Source: Flammula alnicola | Taxonomy: Eukaryota > Basidiomycota > Agaricomycetes > Agaricales > Strophariaceae | Assembly: GCA_015499995.1 (NCBI GenBank) | Contig: JADNRV010000064.1 | Coordinates: forward strand, 209,751 to 273,750 | Length of the DNA: 64,000 nucleotides | Direction of reading: 5' to 3' | In this document: piece by piece, positions 24,560-34,213 of the stretch | Numbering within the stretch: the first letter of the stretch is position 1 | Layout of the letters: each line of letters starts with the position of its first letter | Program-made: the position numbers and the translations under genes | The notes under the pieces: generated by a model | What the model was told of the DNA's origin: nothing | Database searches by the model: none | What the model saw: the letters and a program-made list of their open reading frames with translations, nothing else

Positions 24560-25850
24560 AGGGTCTCCCCTCGTGTTTTTCTACCACTGAACCCCTCGCC
24601 CCAGATACTTCAAAGGCCGGCCCACATCCCTCAAGGAGGGGGAAGGGCGCGCGGCATCGTTGGCGCCGGTTTGCTAGCCGTGTGTCGATGGGGTGGGCTT
24701 TGTGACTCGCTGGGCCATTCATTCCTGGTACGACGTAGGGCGGGCAGTGTCGACCTAAGCTGGGGTGCTGTGGGTTGGTGTTGCCAAATGACGCAGCGGC
24801 AGCGAGGCGATAGGTGGTGGGAGTCGAGAGCTGAAATGACCTGCGTTCAACCACGGTTGATCGCATTTCGGCGTAAGCCGAAAACGATTTGATTGGCTAA
24901 GACAAGCGGTCCGCGTCTCCGCGTCTTCTGTCTTGCTTGTCGAGGATGTCTCGGACGACGTTAAAATGATGGGTAACTACGTAGATTAGTGTCGGTAAAT
25001 TTTTAGAATAGAACTATTTCACATTTTAGTGATGTCCGAGCCGATCTGTGATCCTCTAGTATAGGGCTACTTACATTTCCAGCCATGGGTGGTGATTTAC
25101 GGCCTTCTGCAGTCGTCCATCTCACCTTTAGGACTTAAGAATTGCCTTGAATACTCTGAGAGGTAGATAATTCAGTAGCAATAGCATACCAAATAAGAAT
25201 TCCAAAATTTCTTCGGGCCTAGTGAAGGCCTGTGTAATGAATGATACACCCTTTGCACTCAAGTTAATAGCGAAGAGGAAATCTTGGATCAACTTGACAT
25301 CCTTTATGTTATGTCAAATCCCTGTCCCTCGACATTTCATTGAAGCTCCTTGGAGAATCTAGAATACTTCTAACTAATCTAGAGATGATATATGACTCAT
25401 TATTTTAATTTCCGAAGTCTCAAAGGAAGCCATCCGTAGGGTTTTCAATTTCGACCGCCCGAAATCACCACTTTCACATAAGTAAGTATGAACATAAATT
25501 TTATTGGTGTATGATAGCATATTAAAGTAATTTTAATCTCAGTAATTTCAATCAATATTTTAGGATGATAAATTACATTTCAGAGGATCCCAGAATTATT
25601 TTACTGCGGCGTTGACGCTGTCTCGACGACGAGAAAGCTCCGGTAATTGAGCGGTCCGGTAATTTAAAGCTCCGCTTGAACTGCGATCAACGATTTTCAA
25701 CATCGTTAGACGCCCATCCCCAATGCCTGCCACCTTCCTCTTCGCTGGCTGAGCCGTCCAGCCTCACCTCCCCCTTCCATTTCCTCCCAGCCACTACGTA
25801 GGTATCCAGTCAAATCGGAAGGAGGTGAGGGGTGAGAAAACGCGAGGGGA
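24560..25850. other. E1 core, single-copy spacer
   Basis: About 1.3 kb between the two arms, AT-rich toward the middle (24960-25600). No gene family is recognised. CGCCCGAAATCACCACT at about 25449 recurs in the core of E2 (about 45600), so at least part of the core is shared by the family. Confidence 0.5.
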
Positions 25851-25882
25851 GACCCTGGTAGAGGGAGACCCACCCGGTGCAC

Positions 25883-25912
25883 AACGAATCGAGTCATATG
25901 ACTCGATTCGTT
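25883..25912. repeat. Perfect 30-bp palindrome in E1
   Basis: The half-site AACGAATCGAGTCAT is followed by its exact complement. It mirrors 24504-24533 and is related to 44691-44713 in E2 and 31248-31271 in E5. Confidence 0.9.
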
Positions 25913-25984
25913 TTCTATTCTTTCTCTCTCCATGCCCTCACTTACCGAATCCCTAGGCAAGATGATGAGATGACGATGACCGTT

Positions 25985-26870
25985 GAAAGGTCGTCGTCTC
26001 TTTCCTTATTCTGCTGGCTGCTCAGACACGACAATACGGCGACGGCGACGAGATGGAAGCAGCAGCAGCAGCAGCACGATGGCTGCTGCTGCTCAGATGC
26101 GCCAACGACGGCGAGGTGAAGCAACGGCAGCAGCAAGGCCGCTCCTGCTCGGATTCGAAGACGATAGCGAAGTGACAGCAGCAGCATGACTGCTGCTGCT
26201 GCTCGTATACGGCGAGGACGACAAAGTGGGCGCAGCGCAAGCAGCGGAACCGCTGCTTCTGCTGGGATACGGCGACGCTAATGAGGTGGGAGCAGCAGCA
26301 GCAGCACGACGGCTACTGCTGCTCTTATACGGCGATGGCGACCAGGTGGACCCAGCAGCAGCAGCACAATGGATGCTGCTGCTCAGATTTGGATATGATG
26401 ACGACGACAGCAGCAGCACGACCGCTGCTGCTTATCGGATATGACGATGGTGACGAGGTGGGAGCAGCAGCAGTGGTCGTATATGACGAGCGCTGCTGCC
26501 GCTCATATACGGATACGGCGACGGCGACGAGGTGGGAGCGGCAGCAGGACGACTGCTGCGGGTGCTCAGACACAGCGATGACGAGGGGGAACAGCAGCAG
26601 TACGACCACTGCTGCTGTTCGTATGCGACGACGGCAATGAAGTGGGACCACCAGCAGCAGCGCGACCGCTGCTGCTCGGATACCATAACGGCGGGGGAGC
26701 AGCAGCAGTAAGACCCCTGCTGCTGTTCGTATGCGACGACGGCAACGAAGTGGGACCACCAGCGGCAGCGCGACCGCTGCTGCTCGGATACCATAACGAC
26801 GGGGGAGCAGCAGCAGTAGCACGACGGCTCCTGCTGCTCGTATGCGACGACGGGTCCTGCTGCGCCTTGT
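25985..26870. repeat. E1 right hairpin-unit array
   Basis: About fourteen units of roughly 57-60 bp, mirror image of the left array: GAGGTGGGAGCAGCAGCAGC, a short loop, CTGCTGCTGCTC, then GGATACGGCGACGACGAC. Units vary in sequence but often keep pairing, for example AGCAGCGG-AA-CCGCTGCT near 26240. Confidence 0.8.
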
Positions 26871-26879
26871 ACTATTTGT

Positions 26880-29502
26880 CTAACCTTTATATGTAGTTTC
26901 TAACCTTCTAACCTTTAGCCCAGTAGAAATAGGAATATATATTGAATTATAAGACTTTTCGAGCCCTATGAAAGTCAAGTTCACCACTGTCCAAATCTGG
27001 CAGGTGGTTGAAAATGCTAGCATTAGTTGCTGGGTATCTAATCTATAGATAATGAACCAGCAAGCGCTGGCATCTAAAAATATCACACTCAGGTGCTGTC
27101 CGTCTAATTTTAGAACGTTATCCAAAGTCATCCTCGCCAATCCATCCATTCCCGCCCCCCGTGAGGCGCGCAAAGGGCGGCAATGGGTAGCAATATATTA
27201 TTAGACCCCATTGGATTTTTCCCTGCCTGAAACCGCCCCCAACGACGAGCACAAGCCAAAATACAACGCCGAGCATTAAATCCTGCATTGTTGACATCTA
27301 TTTACCATTAGCCCCGCCCCAAACCGCATCGGAAATATGGTTGCTTAGATGCATGGCACTAAGAATAGATTAGCAGTGCCTATAACTTAAAATAGATCAG
27401 CAGGAACATGATGTCACAGAAATGATGCTCTTCCGGAAATACCAGTTATTTTTAGAACGTCATCCAAAGTCATCCTTTCAAATCCACCCCGTCCCGCCCC
27501 CTATAGGGTGCGCATATGACGGATTTGGATAGAGAAAAATCAGGGCTACGCAATGGTATTTTTTCCCCACCGAAAACCGCCCCCGACGACGAGCAGCACC
27601 CAAAATACAACCCCGGACATCATTTCCTGCATTGTTGACAGGTATTTACCATCAGCCCCGCCCCAAATGGGACCGTCATCCAAACCTGCCGGCCCCAATC
27701 CACCCATTCCCGCCCCCCTAGAGGCGCGCAAATACCTGCATAATATCAGAATATATTTATAGATGCCATTGGAATTTTTCCCGCTGAGAGACCCGCTACA
27801 CGCTCAGCGACCTAAACAACACACACAACTGCGGAGCGAGATCCTAACCAGGTCGAGCGACGCTCTACTAGCTTTAGAAATATGTAGTGTGCTTTGCTCC
27901 CCAATGTCTATTTTGTTCAACTAGCTGACTTGTAGACAGTGCCTCGCGGTTCGTTTAAGTGGGTATGAGGGATTATTCAAATACACGTTTTATTGTAGTT
28001 TCAGGCTTCGTTTTATCACAAGGATGAACGGTTTTATTGATTTTAGGGTTTTATGTTTGAGAAAGGATCTCTAGGACGCTACTAGCTCGACTTTCGAAGC
28101 AACTAGCTGCTCTGAAGCTTTGGGAACTCGTCTGAAACTAAGGCCGCACTGTGCGCTACCTTCTGAACGATCTGCTAGCCCACTGTGGACTCTGTTTCTG
28201 ACTTCTTAGGCGCTCTCTAGGCCTCTAAGCACTCTCTGGCTTCTAAATTCTTGGACCTTGTCCTCAAGAACTTTCTCTTTATTAAACTAAGCCTTCTCTG
28301 GCTTTCAAACGAACTCTATTGAAGCCAAACTGATCCTTTATTCGCTTTCTTTCTTACTAGGCACTGCGCCTTAGCTCAAAATAAAACAGGGAAGAGATTG
28401 CTTAAGGTAACTAGCTACAAAAGTACATCTTTTATACTACAGCTATGTGTGGTTCTGGTATGCGAATAAAATAGAGTAAAACATTCTTATCTCGTGTAAA
28501 TAATGCCTGCAGGCAATGGGTATAGGGTTGGGTATTCCAGGTGACCAGATAGAGGTCAAGGGATTTGGAAATTCATCCCATTTTAGCGCGCTAGGACGCT
28601 CCTGACTTCCGCGTACCATGCGCATCATGCGTGCGTCTCGGCTAGCGGTGCCGCTTTATTCCGGATCTGCGGCCATCATTGATGCCGGTTCCTTCTTTCC
28701 TTTCTCGTCCTATTACCACTTTTGGTAGTCCCCCGGGTAGAGGGTAGAGCGTGCGTCTAACTAACGCGTCCGCGTCCCGTGCGTTTCTCAGTAAGTCACA
28801 AGATACGCTCGCTAGTAGTCGACACATTCGCGTCTAGCTTTCACTAGCTGTGTCTCGCGCTCCTAGTTGTAGTATTTCGTAGCTAGCTATTCCGCAATAC
28901 ACTGATTGTACTGAATTCGCCGCGCACTAATTCCAAAGTATCCAGAAGTCTTTTAATTTATTCCCCATGGTGCGTTTATGCCTCGCTAGTCGTTTATGAC
29001 TTATGCGTTCTGTGTTTTACTGCCTGATAACTTTTAACTGTCTCCCGGCTTATCATACGGACTCAGCTAGCTCTGAACCGCGTCTGATTACCATTGTCAC
29101 AGGTTATATGACAACTAGTAGTCGCATAGCTAGGCCTTAGACTACTAACTTGGGTAGGTTATAGTCTCTCTGTCTCGGTTATATTCTATAGGTAAAAGAT
29201 GATATATTCGCGAAATTCACGCGTGGCCGGTTTGCGGCCCTATCACCGCGCCTAAAGGCGCCCCCAACGACGAGCAGCACCATATTTTGTGCCCGCCAGC
29301 CATTTCTGTGCATTGTTGACACATATTTACTAGTACCCGCCCCCTGCAAGGTGCAGACACCCTCTCCCGGCACCCCGGCAGCCTTTTAAAAGTGTCTTGC
29401 ATGGTCTTAGGCCACGGCCCAAGCGGCCCAAACCCGCTATAGATGTATAAGGTAGTTAGCCCACAGCCTAGGAATCATATATAATTCTAGCTTACAAGGC
29501 TG
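26880..29502. repeat. E1 right arm: subterminal repeats (with solo LTR inside)
   Basis: Inverted counterpart of 22338-23640: same order of blocks in reverse, including CCGGACATCATTTCCTGCAT and the end block GGGTTTGGGCCGCT as its complement. It is split at CCGC by the solo LTR 27785-29245. Confidence 0.82.
27785..29245 (-). mobile_element. Solo LTR (copy A), 1461 bp
   Basis: The ends are TGAGAGACCC...CCCTATCA on the plus strand, that is TG...CA in either direction. It is flanked by the 4-bp duplication CCGC (27781-27784 and 29246-29249). The mirror arm of E1 lacks it, which proves it is a later insertion. Copy B at 38894-40354 has the same length in opposite orientation. Minus orientation is chosen because copy B has a polypurine tract next to the TGATAAGG end. 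No internal region is present, as expected after LTR-LTR recombination. Confidence 0.88.
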
Positions 29503-31247
29503 TTACAAGAGAGTATACGGCCTGTTAAAAAGCTCTTGGTTAAGGTACGAACTACATGAATGACATTAAAGTGTAACTCACCATACTTTCTCAGGTCCGA
29601 AAGCTGGCCTTTAAGACTATCAACTCAACTACTCTCCTCCTTCCGGCATGGCAGACATTGCTTGAAGAGCTTGACATGGACAGTCGCATTATTCCTCGAG
29701 ATGTCACGACACGATGGAATTCTACTTACGATATGCTTATCTTCATCCTTGAATATCGAAAGGCGGTTGATAAATTCACAAGTGATAGGAAGAACGATAT
29801 ACGAGAGTTAGAGATTAGCGAGGAAGAGTGGAAGATTGTCGAGCAGCTTACCGACGTTCTAATGGTATGTGGCTGTGCCATCCATGGAATCGCTTACATC
29901 ACTCACTCCGTGGTGCACAGGTTCTTAAACACGCAACTCTCTTCTTCTCTCGGCCAACCCCAAACCTTGCCAATGTAATTCCCGTCATGGATCACATCAA
30001 TGATCGCCTCACCACAAAGGCAAACGACAACTCTCTCTCACCTGCTATTCGCGCAGCGCTTGGACTCGCTAAAAAAACCCTAAACTGTTATTACTCATGT
30101 ACTGATGACTCTGAGGCATATCGTATTGCTATGAGTAAGTAATGCAATTTCTAATTGCTTTATTGATTGCTAAATTCGATGTTTTAGTCCTGCACCCGCA
30201 GCACAAGTTAGAATATTTCCGTAAGGCTGGTTGGGAGCAAGACTGGATTGACACGGCGCTCGACCTGGTCAGGACTCAGTACGATCTTTCATATCGAAAG
30301 AAGGTCACTGTTCAAACAGCTGCTAATGGAAAAGAAGGATCTGCGGTAATTTTTTCGTTTTGCTAATTTTCAAGTTCAATATTAATTTGAAACTTTCAGC
30401 CCTCGTTAGTGAAGAAATCATCAACATCGAAGAACATCTTTGACGACATCCTTCAGCTATCATCGAAACCAGTTAACTTGCAAAATGAAATTGATCGCTA
30501 CCTCAGCACTGACACCGAGGGAGTTCAGAACGTACTGGAGTGGTGGTGGGAACGTCGCGCAATGTATCCGGGTCTTTCGCGAATGGCACTAGATTATTTG
30601 AGCATCCCTGGTACCTCTTTCTTTTTATATATATCCGGATTATTTTCTCAACTCACCGTTGTAAAACCAGCAACCTCTGTCGACGTTGAACGTGTTTTCA
30701 GCCGGGGCCGACTCCTTCTCTCACATATTCGTAGCCGGCTCTCTGCACAATCAACTCGTGCATTGATTTGCGTCGGAAATTGGAGTTTGCGTGGATTTAT
30801 CAAGGATTCGGATATTCAGACCGTGGCAGTCATGCAAGACGTCGAGGGCGATGAGGAGGAGATGGAAGAACGCTGGGATAGAATTTTATTGTAGTGTACT
30901 ACATTATTTATTCCATCTTTCTTCTTTCTCCGTGTGCCATCTTCTTTCTCCGTGTGCCAACACCACCAGCGACTGCCGTCGCCGTGTCGATAGCACGAGG
31001 AGGGCCACCTGCCGCCATCGCAACCCTTGCCACTGTTTCGATACGACGAGGAACCCTAACACCACCAGCACTGACATCCACAGCACCTGCAACAGCCGCA
31101 GTGCATCCCGTATGCCCATTCCGACATCTGCGTATTTGGCGCCTGCGAGTATTAGCGATTCAACGTGCCGCACGTTGGGGGGTACGGTGCTGGTGGAGCA
31201 TTGAGACGGTGGGACGGTGGGGTGGTGGGACCCATGAGGTGCGTCAC

Positions 31248-31394
31248 GGAATGGGTCTTACGACTCATTCCATTATTTATCTCTCCGTAACGTGCTGCTT
31301 ACCACCCAAATCCAAGGCTGCACAGGGAGACAACGACGCGTTTAACGTCGTTGTCTCCTCCTCGAACATCGTCTGGTTGACCAGACGACATTCG
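31248..31394. repeat. E5 palindrome cassette
   Basis: Three consecutive hairpins: GGAATGGGTC-TTAC-GACTCATTCC (31248-31271); GGAGACAACGACG with its complement (31326-31357); CGAACATCGTCTGG with its near-complement (31363-31394). E2 carries the same three types in reverse order at 44407-44713. Confidence 0.8.
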
Positions 31395-31517
31395 AGTTCG
31401 TTCGGACACCCACCACCGCCCACCACCGTCAATGGCCACCACCTCGCTGTCTTGTCTTGCAGCTGCCGCCGCTGCTGTGATACAACAGTGAGTGATCGGC
31501 ATCTGCTGCTGCCACGA

Positions 31518-32442
31518 GAGTGGTAGCTACCACTTTTATCATATCTTCTAGGCAAATGCCTGCAGAGCTGTGGGCATAAAGCCTAGAAAATTAATGAAAT
31601 GAGATAGCCAGGCAAGTGGAATGAAATATCATTTCATTTCTTGCCAGAAGAAATCTCATAACTAGGAGACTATGATTTCATAACTGCCTGGCTGTTTCAT
31701 TTCATACTATTTCATAACTGTCTGGCGACGATTTCATAACTTTCTGGGGAGATTTTTCATAACTGCCAGGCTATTTCATTTCATAACTGCCAGCAATAAT
31801 TTCATAATTACCTGGCAGTGATTTCATAACTTTCAGGCAGACTATTTCATAATTACCCACTGGAATATTTCATTATTCTTAGGCAATTAATTACATGAGT
31901 AATTATGTGAAATAATCATGTTTTAATTGATAAATAGGTGCAATATTCTCTGTACATGCTGGCTGGGGGTGCTGGACCTGTTTTACAATAACTTTTAATT
32001 TGAGGCCATAAATTGATAAGAACAAAAGTAGCAGAGCAAGAAAAAGTCAATTTTTACCTCATCAAAGTGATTACATAATCCAGTCACACAAAAAGTACAA
32101 TATTTAATTAATTATGGTTGCCTGAAAGTTATGAAATCATTGCCAGATAATTATGAAATTGTTGCCTGGCAGTTATGAAATGAAATAGTCTGGCAGTTAT
32201 GAAAAATCTCCCCAGAAAGTTATGAAATCGTCACCAGACAGTTATGAAATAGTATGAAATGAAACAGCCAGGCAGTTATGAAATCATAGCCTCTCAGTTA
32301 TGAGATTTCTTCTGGCAAGAAATGAAATGAGATTTCATTTCATTTGCCTGGCTATCTCATTTCATTAATTTTCTAGGCTTTATGCCCACAGCTCTGCAGG
32401 CATTTGCCTAGAAGATATGATAAGTAGTGGTAGCTACTAGTG
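31518..32442. mobile_element. E3: MITE-like fold-back element, 925 bp
   Basis: The element is flanked by GCCACGA (31511-31517 and 32443-32449). The ends are inverted repeats (GTAGCTACCACT...TTATCATATCTTCTAGGCAA), followed by a long mirrored stretch through GCCTGCAGAGCTGTGGGC. Inside, a motif of the type TTTCATAACTGCCTGGC is repeated many times in the left half and in complement in the right half. The middle (about 31870-32100) is AT-rich and unrepeated. There is no coding capacity. The 7-8 bp duplication suggests hAT-type mobilisation. Confidence 0.8.
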
Positions 32443-33319
32443 GCCACGATATGTGGGTCCGACAGCGATGGGATGCCGTAACTGTTGAACCGCGCTGGCA
32501 CAACTCCCCTCGCACCCTCTATGACATTCAACTGAATGCCTTGGTAGGTGCAGTGCCCCCCCAACACCACTGTCAACCCACCTTACCCATTGAACCCACC
32601 CACATCCCTCCACAATGAAAACGAGGAGGAGAATGAGCAGCAGCGTGACCGTTGCTGCTCGGAAGCGATGAGGACCAGCAGCAGCACACCTGCTGCTTCG
32701 ATATGACGACAAGGGCCAGGTGCGTCGACGACGACACCATGATGCCGCGGCTACAATGACGACGACGCCATGCTGCAGCAGGTGCAACAACGATGACGCT
32801 GCAGCTGCGGGTACAACGTCGACGAAGCCACGATGCCGCGGGTGTGGGTGCAACGACGATGACGCCGCAGCTGTGGGTGCATCGACAATGACCCCACGAC
32901 GCTGCAGTTGCAGGTGCAACGACGACGCCGCAATGGTGAGTGCATCGACGATGAGGGCCCAGTGACGACGCAGCTGCGGGTGCAACGACGAGGACGCCAC
33001 GATGCTGCGGGGACAACGACGTCGACGCTGAGGGTACAACGACGTCGACAGCCCAGTGACCCGGGCACACCTGCAACCCCAACATGTAACTCGAAACCTT
33101 GCAAGCCCGATGCCGCAGTTGCAGGTGCAATGACGATGCCGCAATGGTGAGTGCATCGACGGCGAGGGCCCAGTGACGACGCTGCTGTGGGTGTAACGAC
33201 GAGGACGGCTACAGGTATGGCTACAAGTGTCAATCCAAGCTATATACACGAGTGTTGAGTACATAGTTCGATGACTTAGTCTACTACATTATTTATGCTA
33301 TGTTTCTTCTTTCTCCCTG

Positions 33320-33469
33320 TGATTTGCCCGTACCCATGCTTTGACCCGTACCCGCAAAATACCCGTACATACCCGCAATAATTGACCCGTGGGTTTGTGG
33401 GTATGGGTTGCAGTGGGTAAAGTACGGGTGGAGCTTGAGACACCCGCGGGTTACCCGTGCAGAACCCTA
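33320..33469 (+). repeat. hAT right subterminal repeats and terminal inverted repeat
   Basis: Repeated CCCGTACCC, ACCCGCAA and GGGTATGGG motifs mirror the left subterminal region. The last 17 bases are the exact complement of the left end. Confidence 0.85.
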
Positions 33470-33477
33470 ACCTCAGT

Positions 33478-33826
33478 ACGTGCATTGGAGGGGGCGGGTC
33501 TGGAGAAGACTCAGAAGGAGTCGCAGCGGGTGGGTGTGAGCAGAGAAACCCGGGTGGATGGATGTGGAAGAGCTGTCTACGACATCGGAACGTAGTTCTA
33601 CGAGGTTCAGACTCCGCCGGCGCGGTCCTGCCAGCACCGCCACAGTGTATAACGGACTGAGGGAGCACCACAGATATTCTACAGTATATGTAAGGAATAA
33701 TCTACGGTATGTACCATAGCAACGCGGGAACCCGGAATACCGGAATAAAATAAGACATGTGAAAAGTAAGTGTTGATCTAATCTAATCAATGTCCGTACA
33801 CATAAGGTGCAACTAAAACTTCAATA
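33478..33826 (-). repeat. copia 5' LTR, segment 2
   Basis: Continues the right LTR after the hAT element and ends ...ACTTCAATA before the ACATA duplication. It contains 163 bases (33485-33647) absent from the left LTR between GTGCA and TATAACGG. That extra stretch has no recognisable family or clear flanking duplication. Confidence 0.88.
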
Positions 33827-33831
33827 ACATA

Positions 33832-34091
33832 TTCCGGAGAAAAGTGAAGGGTGCACTAGGCAATAAAGTTAGACAAAGGGCAACAAAGTGTACAGCTAGG
33901 AAGCAAAAATGTACAGCGTCAGCAGCTAGCTGCCTAATAACGTCCAAACCAACAGAATGGGAAGCACCAGGGCATAAATAGTCTGCATCAAATTGCAGAG
34001 TTGCATCCTTGAGGTGTGCCAAAGTCGTGTCAATCAAGGGACGAGAGGAGATCATCATAGAATGATCAGAGTTAGCTGAGATAGTGGCCAT
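33832..34091 (-). pseudogene. G2: first exon of a G-family gene, cut by copia
   Basis: The ATG at 34089-34091 opens a frame MATISANSDHSMMISSRPL... that runs into the copia target duplication; the rest of the gene must lie left of 15033. A TATA box (TTATAAAAGGGT as read on the minus strand, near 34138-34151) lies about 50 bases upstream, and a CAACTG-TCCC-CAGTTG dyad about 90 bases upstream. The product is unknown. It resembles G1, G3 and G4 in size of first exon, leader and dyad rather than in obvious sequence identity. Confidence 0.5.
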
Positions 34092-34178
34092 GAGGGAAAG
34101 AACAAGAAAATAGTTCAAAAAGAGCACAACTAGGTGTACCCTTTTATAAGCGAGATAAATCAGATGGTACCCAGAATG

Positions 34179-34194
34179 CAACTGGGGACAGTTG
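34179..34194 (-). promoter_or_regulatory. Dyad upstream of G2
   Basis: CAACTG and CAGTTG are separated by four bases. A C/T-rich TCTCCTCCCC tract lies on the gene strand just upstream (34200-34213). Same arrangement at G1, G3 and G4. Confidence 0.6.
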
Positions 34195-34213
34195 ATTTCT
34201 CATGGGGAGGAGA

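Larger units (their letters stand above)
22338..29502. mobile_element. E1: large non-coding inverted-repeat element
   Basis: The element is flanked by TTACAAG (22331-22337 and 29503-29509) and sits in exon 6 of the hAT transposase, whose frame is restored exactly without it. Ends are imperfect inverted repeats: the left begins CACCTGTAG...CTGG, the right (complement) CAGCCTTGTAAGCTAG, then a shared TATGATTCCTAGGCTG. The arms continue as mirror images inward for about 2.2 kb: about 220-bp subterminal repeats, then a hairpin-unit array, then palindromes, around a unique 1.2-kb core. The right arm is interrupted by a solo LTR (27785-29245). No credible gene is present. Duplication length and end sequence fit a hAT-type transposase acting in trans, but the internal architecture is not one I know. 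Confidence 0.85.
20544..30894 (+). pseudogene. hAT transposase (BED zinc finger, hAT dimerisation domain), split by E1
   Basis: Exons: 20544-20768, 20819-21372, 21423-21606, 21659-21796, 21853-21921, 21971-22337 continued at 29510-29544 after E1, 29595-29864, 29921-30134, 30188-30345, 30400-30610 and 30671-30894. With E1 and one copy of the duplicated TTACAAG removed they total 2649 nt, 882 codons plus TAG, all open. A Lys-rich N-terminus and an acidic stretch precede a BED-like finger at about residues 145-208 (KCFASGC, then LHKHAKIC). The RNase H-like core includes FATDAWTSPN, ITCDNVSNND and HTRCFLHVINL. The C-terminal dimerisation domain reads WWWERRAMYPGLSRMALDYL, then TSVDVERVFSRGRLLLSHIRSRL. 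It excises and inserts hAT DNA. It is inactive here only because of the E1 insertion. A weaker alternative start lies at 20514. Confidence 0.93.
30950..33278. mobile_element. E5: relative of E1/E2 inside the hAT right arm
   Basis: The hAT sequence just after the transposase stop (TACTACATTATTTAT...TTTCTTCTTTCTCC, about 30898-30942) reappears at about 33283-33325, so the 2.3 kb between is an insertion or duplication. It holds GC-rich repeat units at 30960-31200, 31430-31515 and 32610-33200, and three palindromes of the E1/E2 type at 31248-31394. E3 is nested inside (31518-32442). Exact ends and a short target duplication were not resolved. No gene is recognised. Confidence 0.55.
20330..33469 (+). 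mobile_element. hAT DNA transposon, carrying nested insertions
   Basis: The ends are perfect 17-bp inverted repeats, TAGGGTTCTGCACGGGT at 20330-20346 and its complement at 33453-33469. They are flanked by an exact 8-bp duplication ACCTCAGT (20322-20329 and 33470-33477). An 8-bp duplication and a TAGGG start are hAT hallmarks. Subterminal GGGTACGGGTA/ACCCGTACCC repeats lie at both ends. The transposase gene has a BED zinc finger and a hAT dimerisation domain. The element measures 13.1 kb only because E1 (22338-29502), E5 (about 30950-33278) and E3 (31518-32442) are inside it; its own DNA is about 3.6 kb. Removing it restores the copia LTR. Confidence 0.95.
15038..33826 (-). mobile_element. Ty1/copia LTR retrotransposon, split by nested insertions
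   Basis: The element is bounded by a 5-bp target duplication ACATA (15033-15037 and 33827-33831). Its LTRs have shared ends TAATGAAC... and ...TTCAATA as read on the plus strand. It is transcribed leftward: the 5' LTR is at the right (20198-20329 plus 33478-33826) and the 3' LTR at the left (15038-15355). Inside are a primer-binding site, a gag-protease-integrase frame, the reverse transcriptase-RNase H part, and a polypurine tract GAGGGGGAG directly before the 3' LTR. The order integrase before reverse transcriptase defines the copia class. A hAT transposon (20330-33469) sits in the 5' LTR. Without insertions the element is about 5.5 kb. Two TGA stops and one frameshift make it non-autonomous. 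Confidence 0.95.

Noticed and set aside
23499..24590. Long open frames (up to 346 codons) rich in Arg, Ser, Ala or Cys across the E1 arrays
   Set aside because: They arise on both strands from CAG/CTG-type repeat units and have low-complexity, frame-dependent composition. No start context, introns or family match.
25985..26870. CRISPR-like array
   Set aside because: Eukaryotic context, no constant repeat with unique spacers, and each unit is itself the inverted repeat.
27785..29245. Treating the 1461-bp block as part of E1
   Set aside because: It has TG...CA ends, a CCGC duplication and a second copy elsewhere, and the mirror arm of E1 lacks it.
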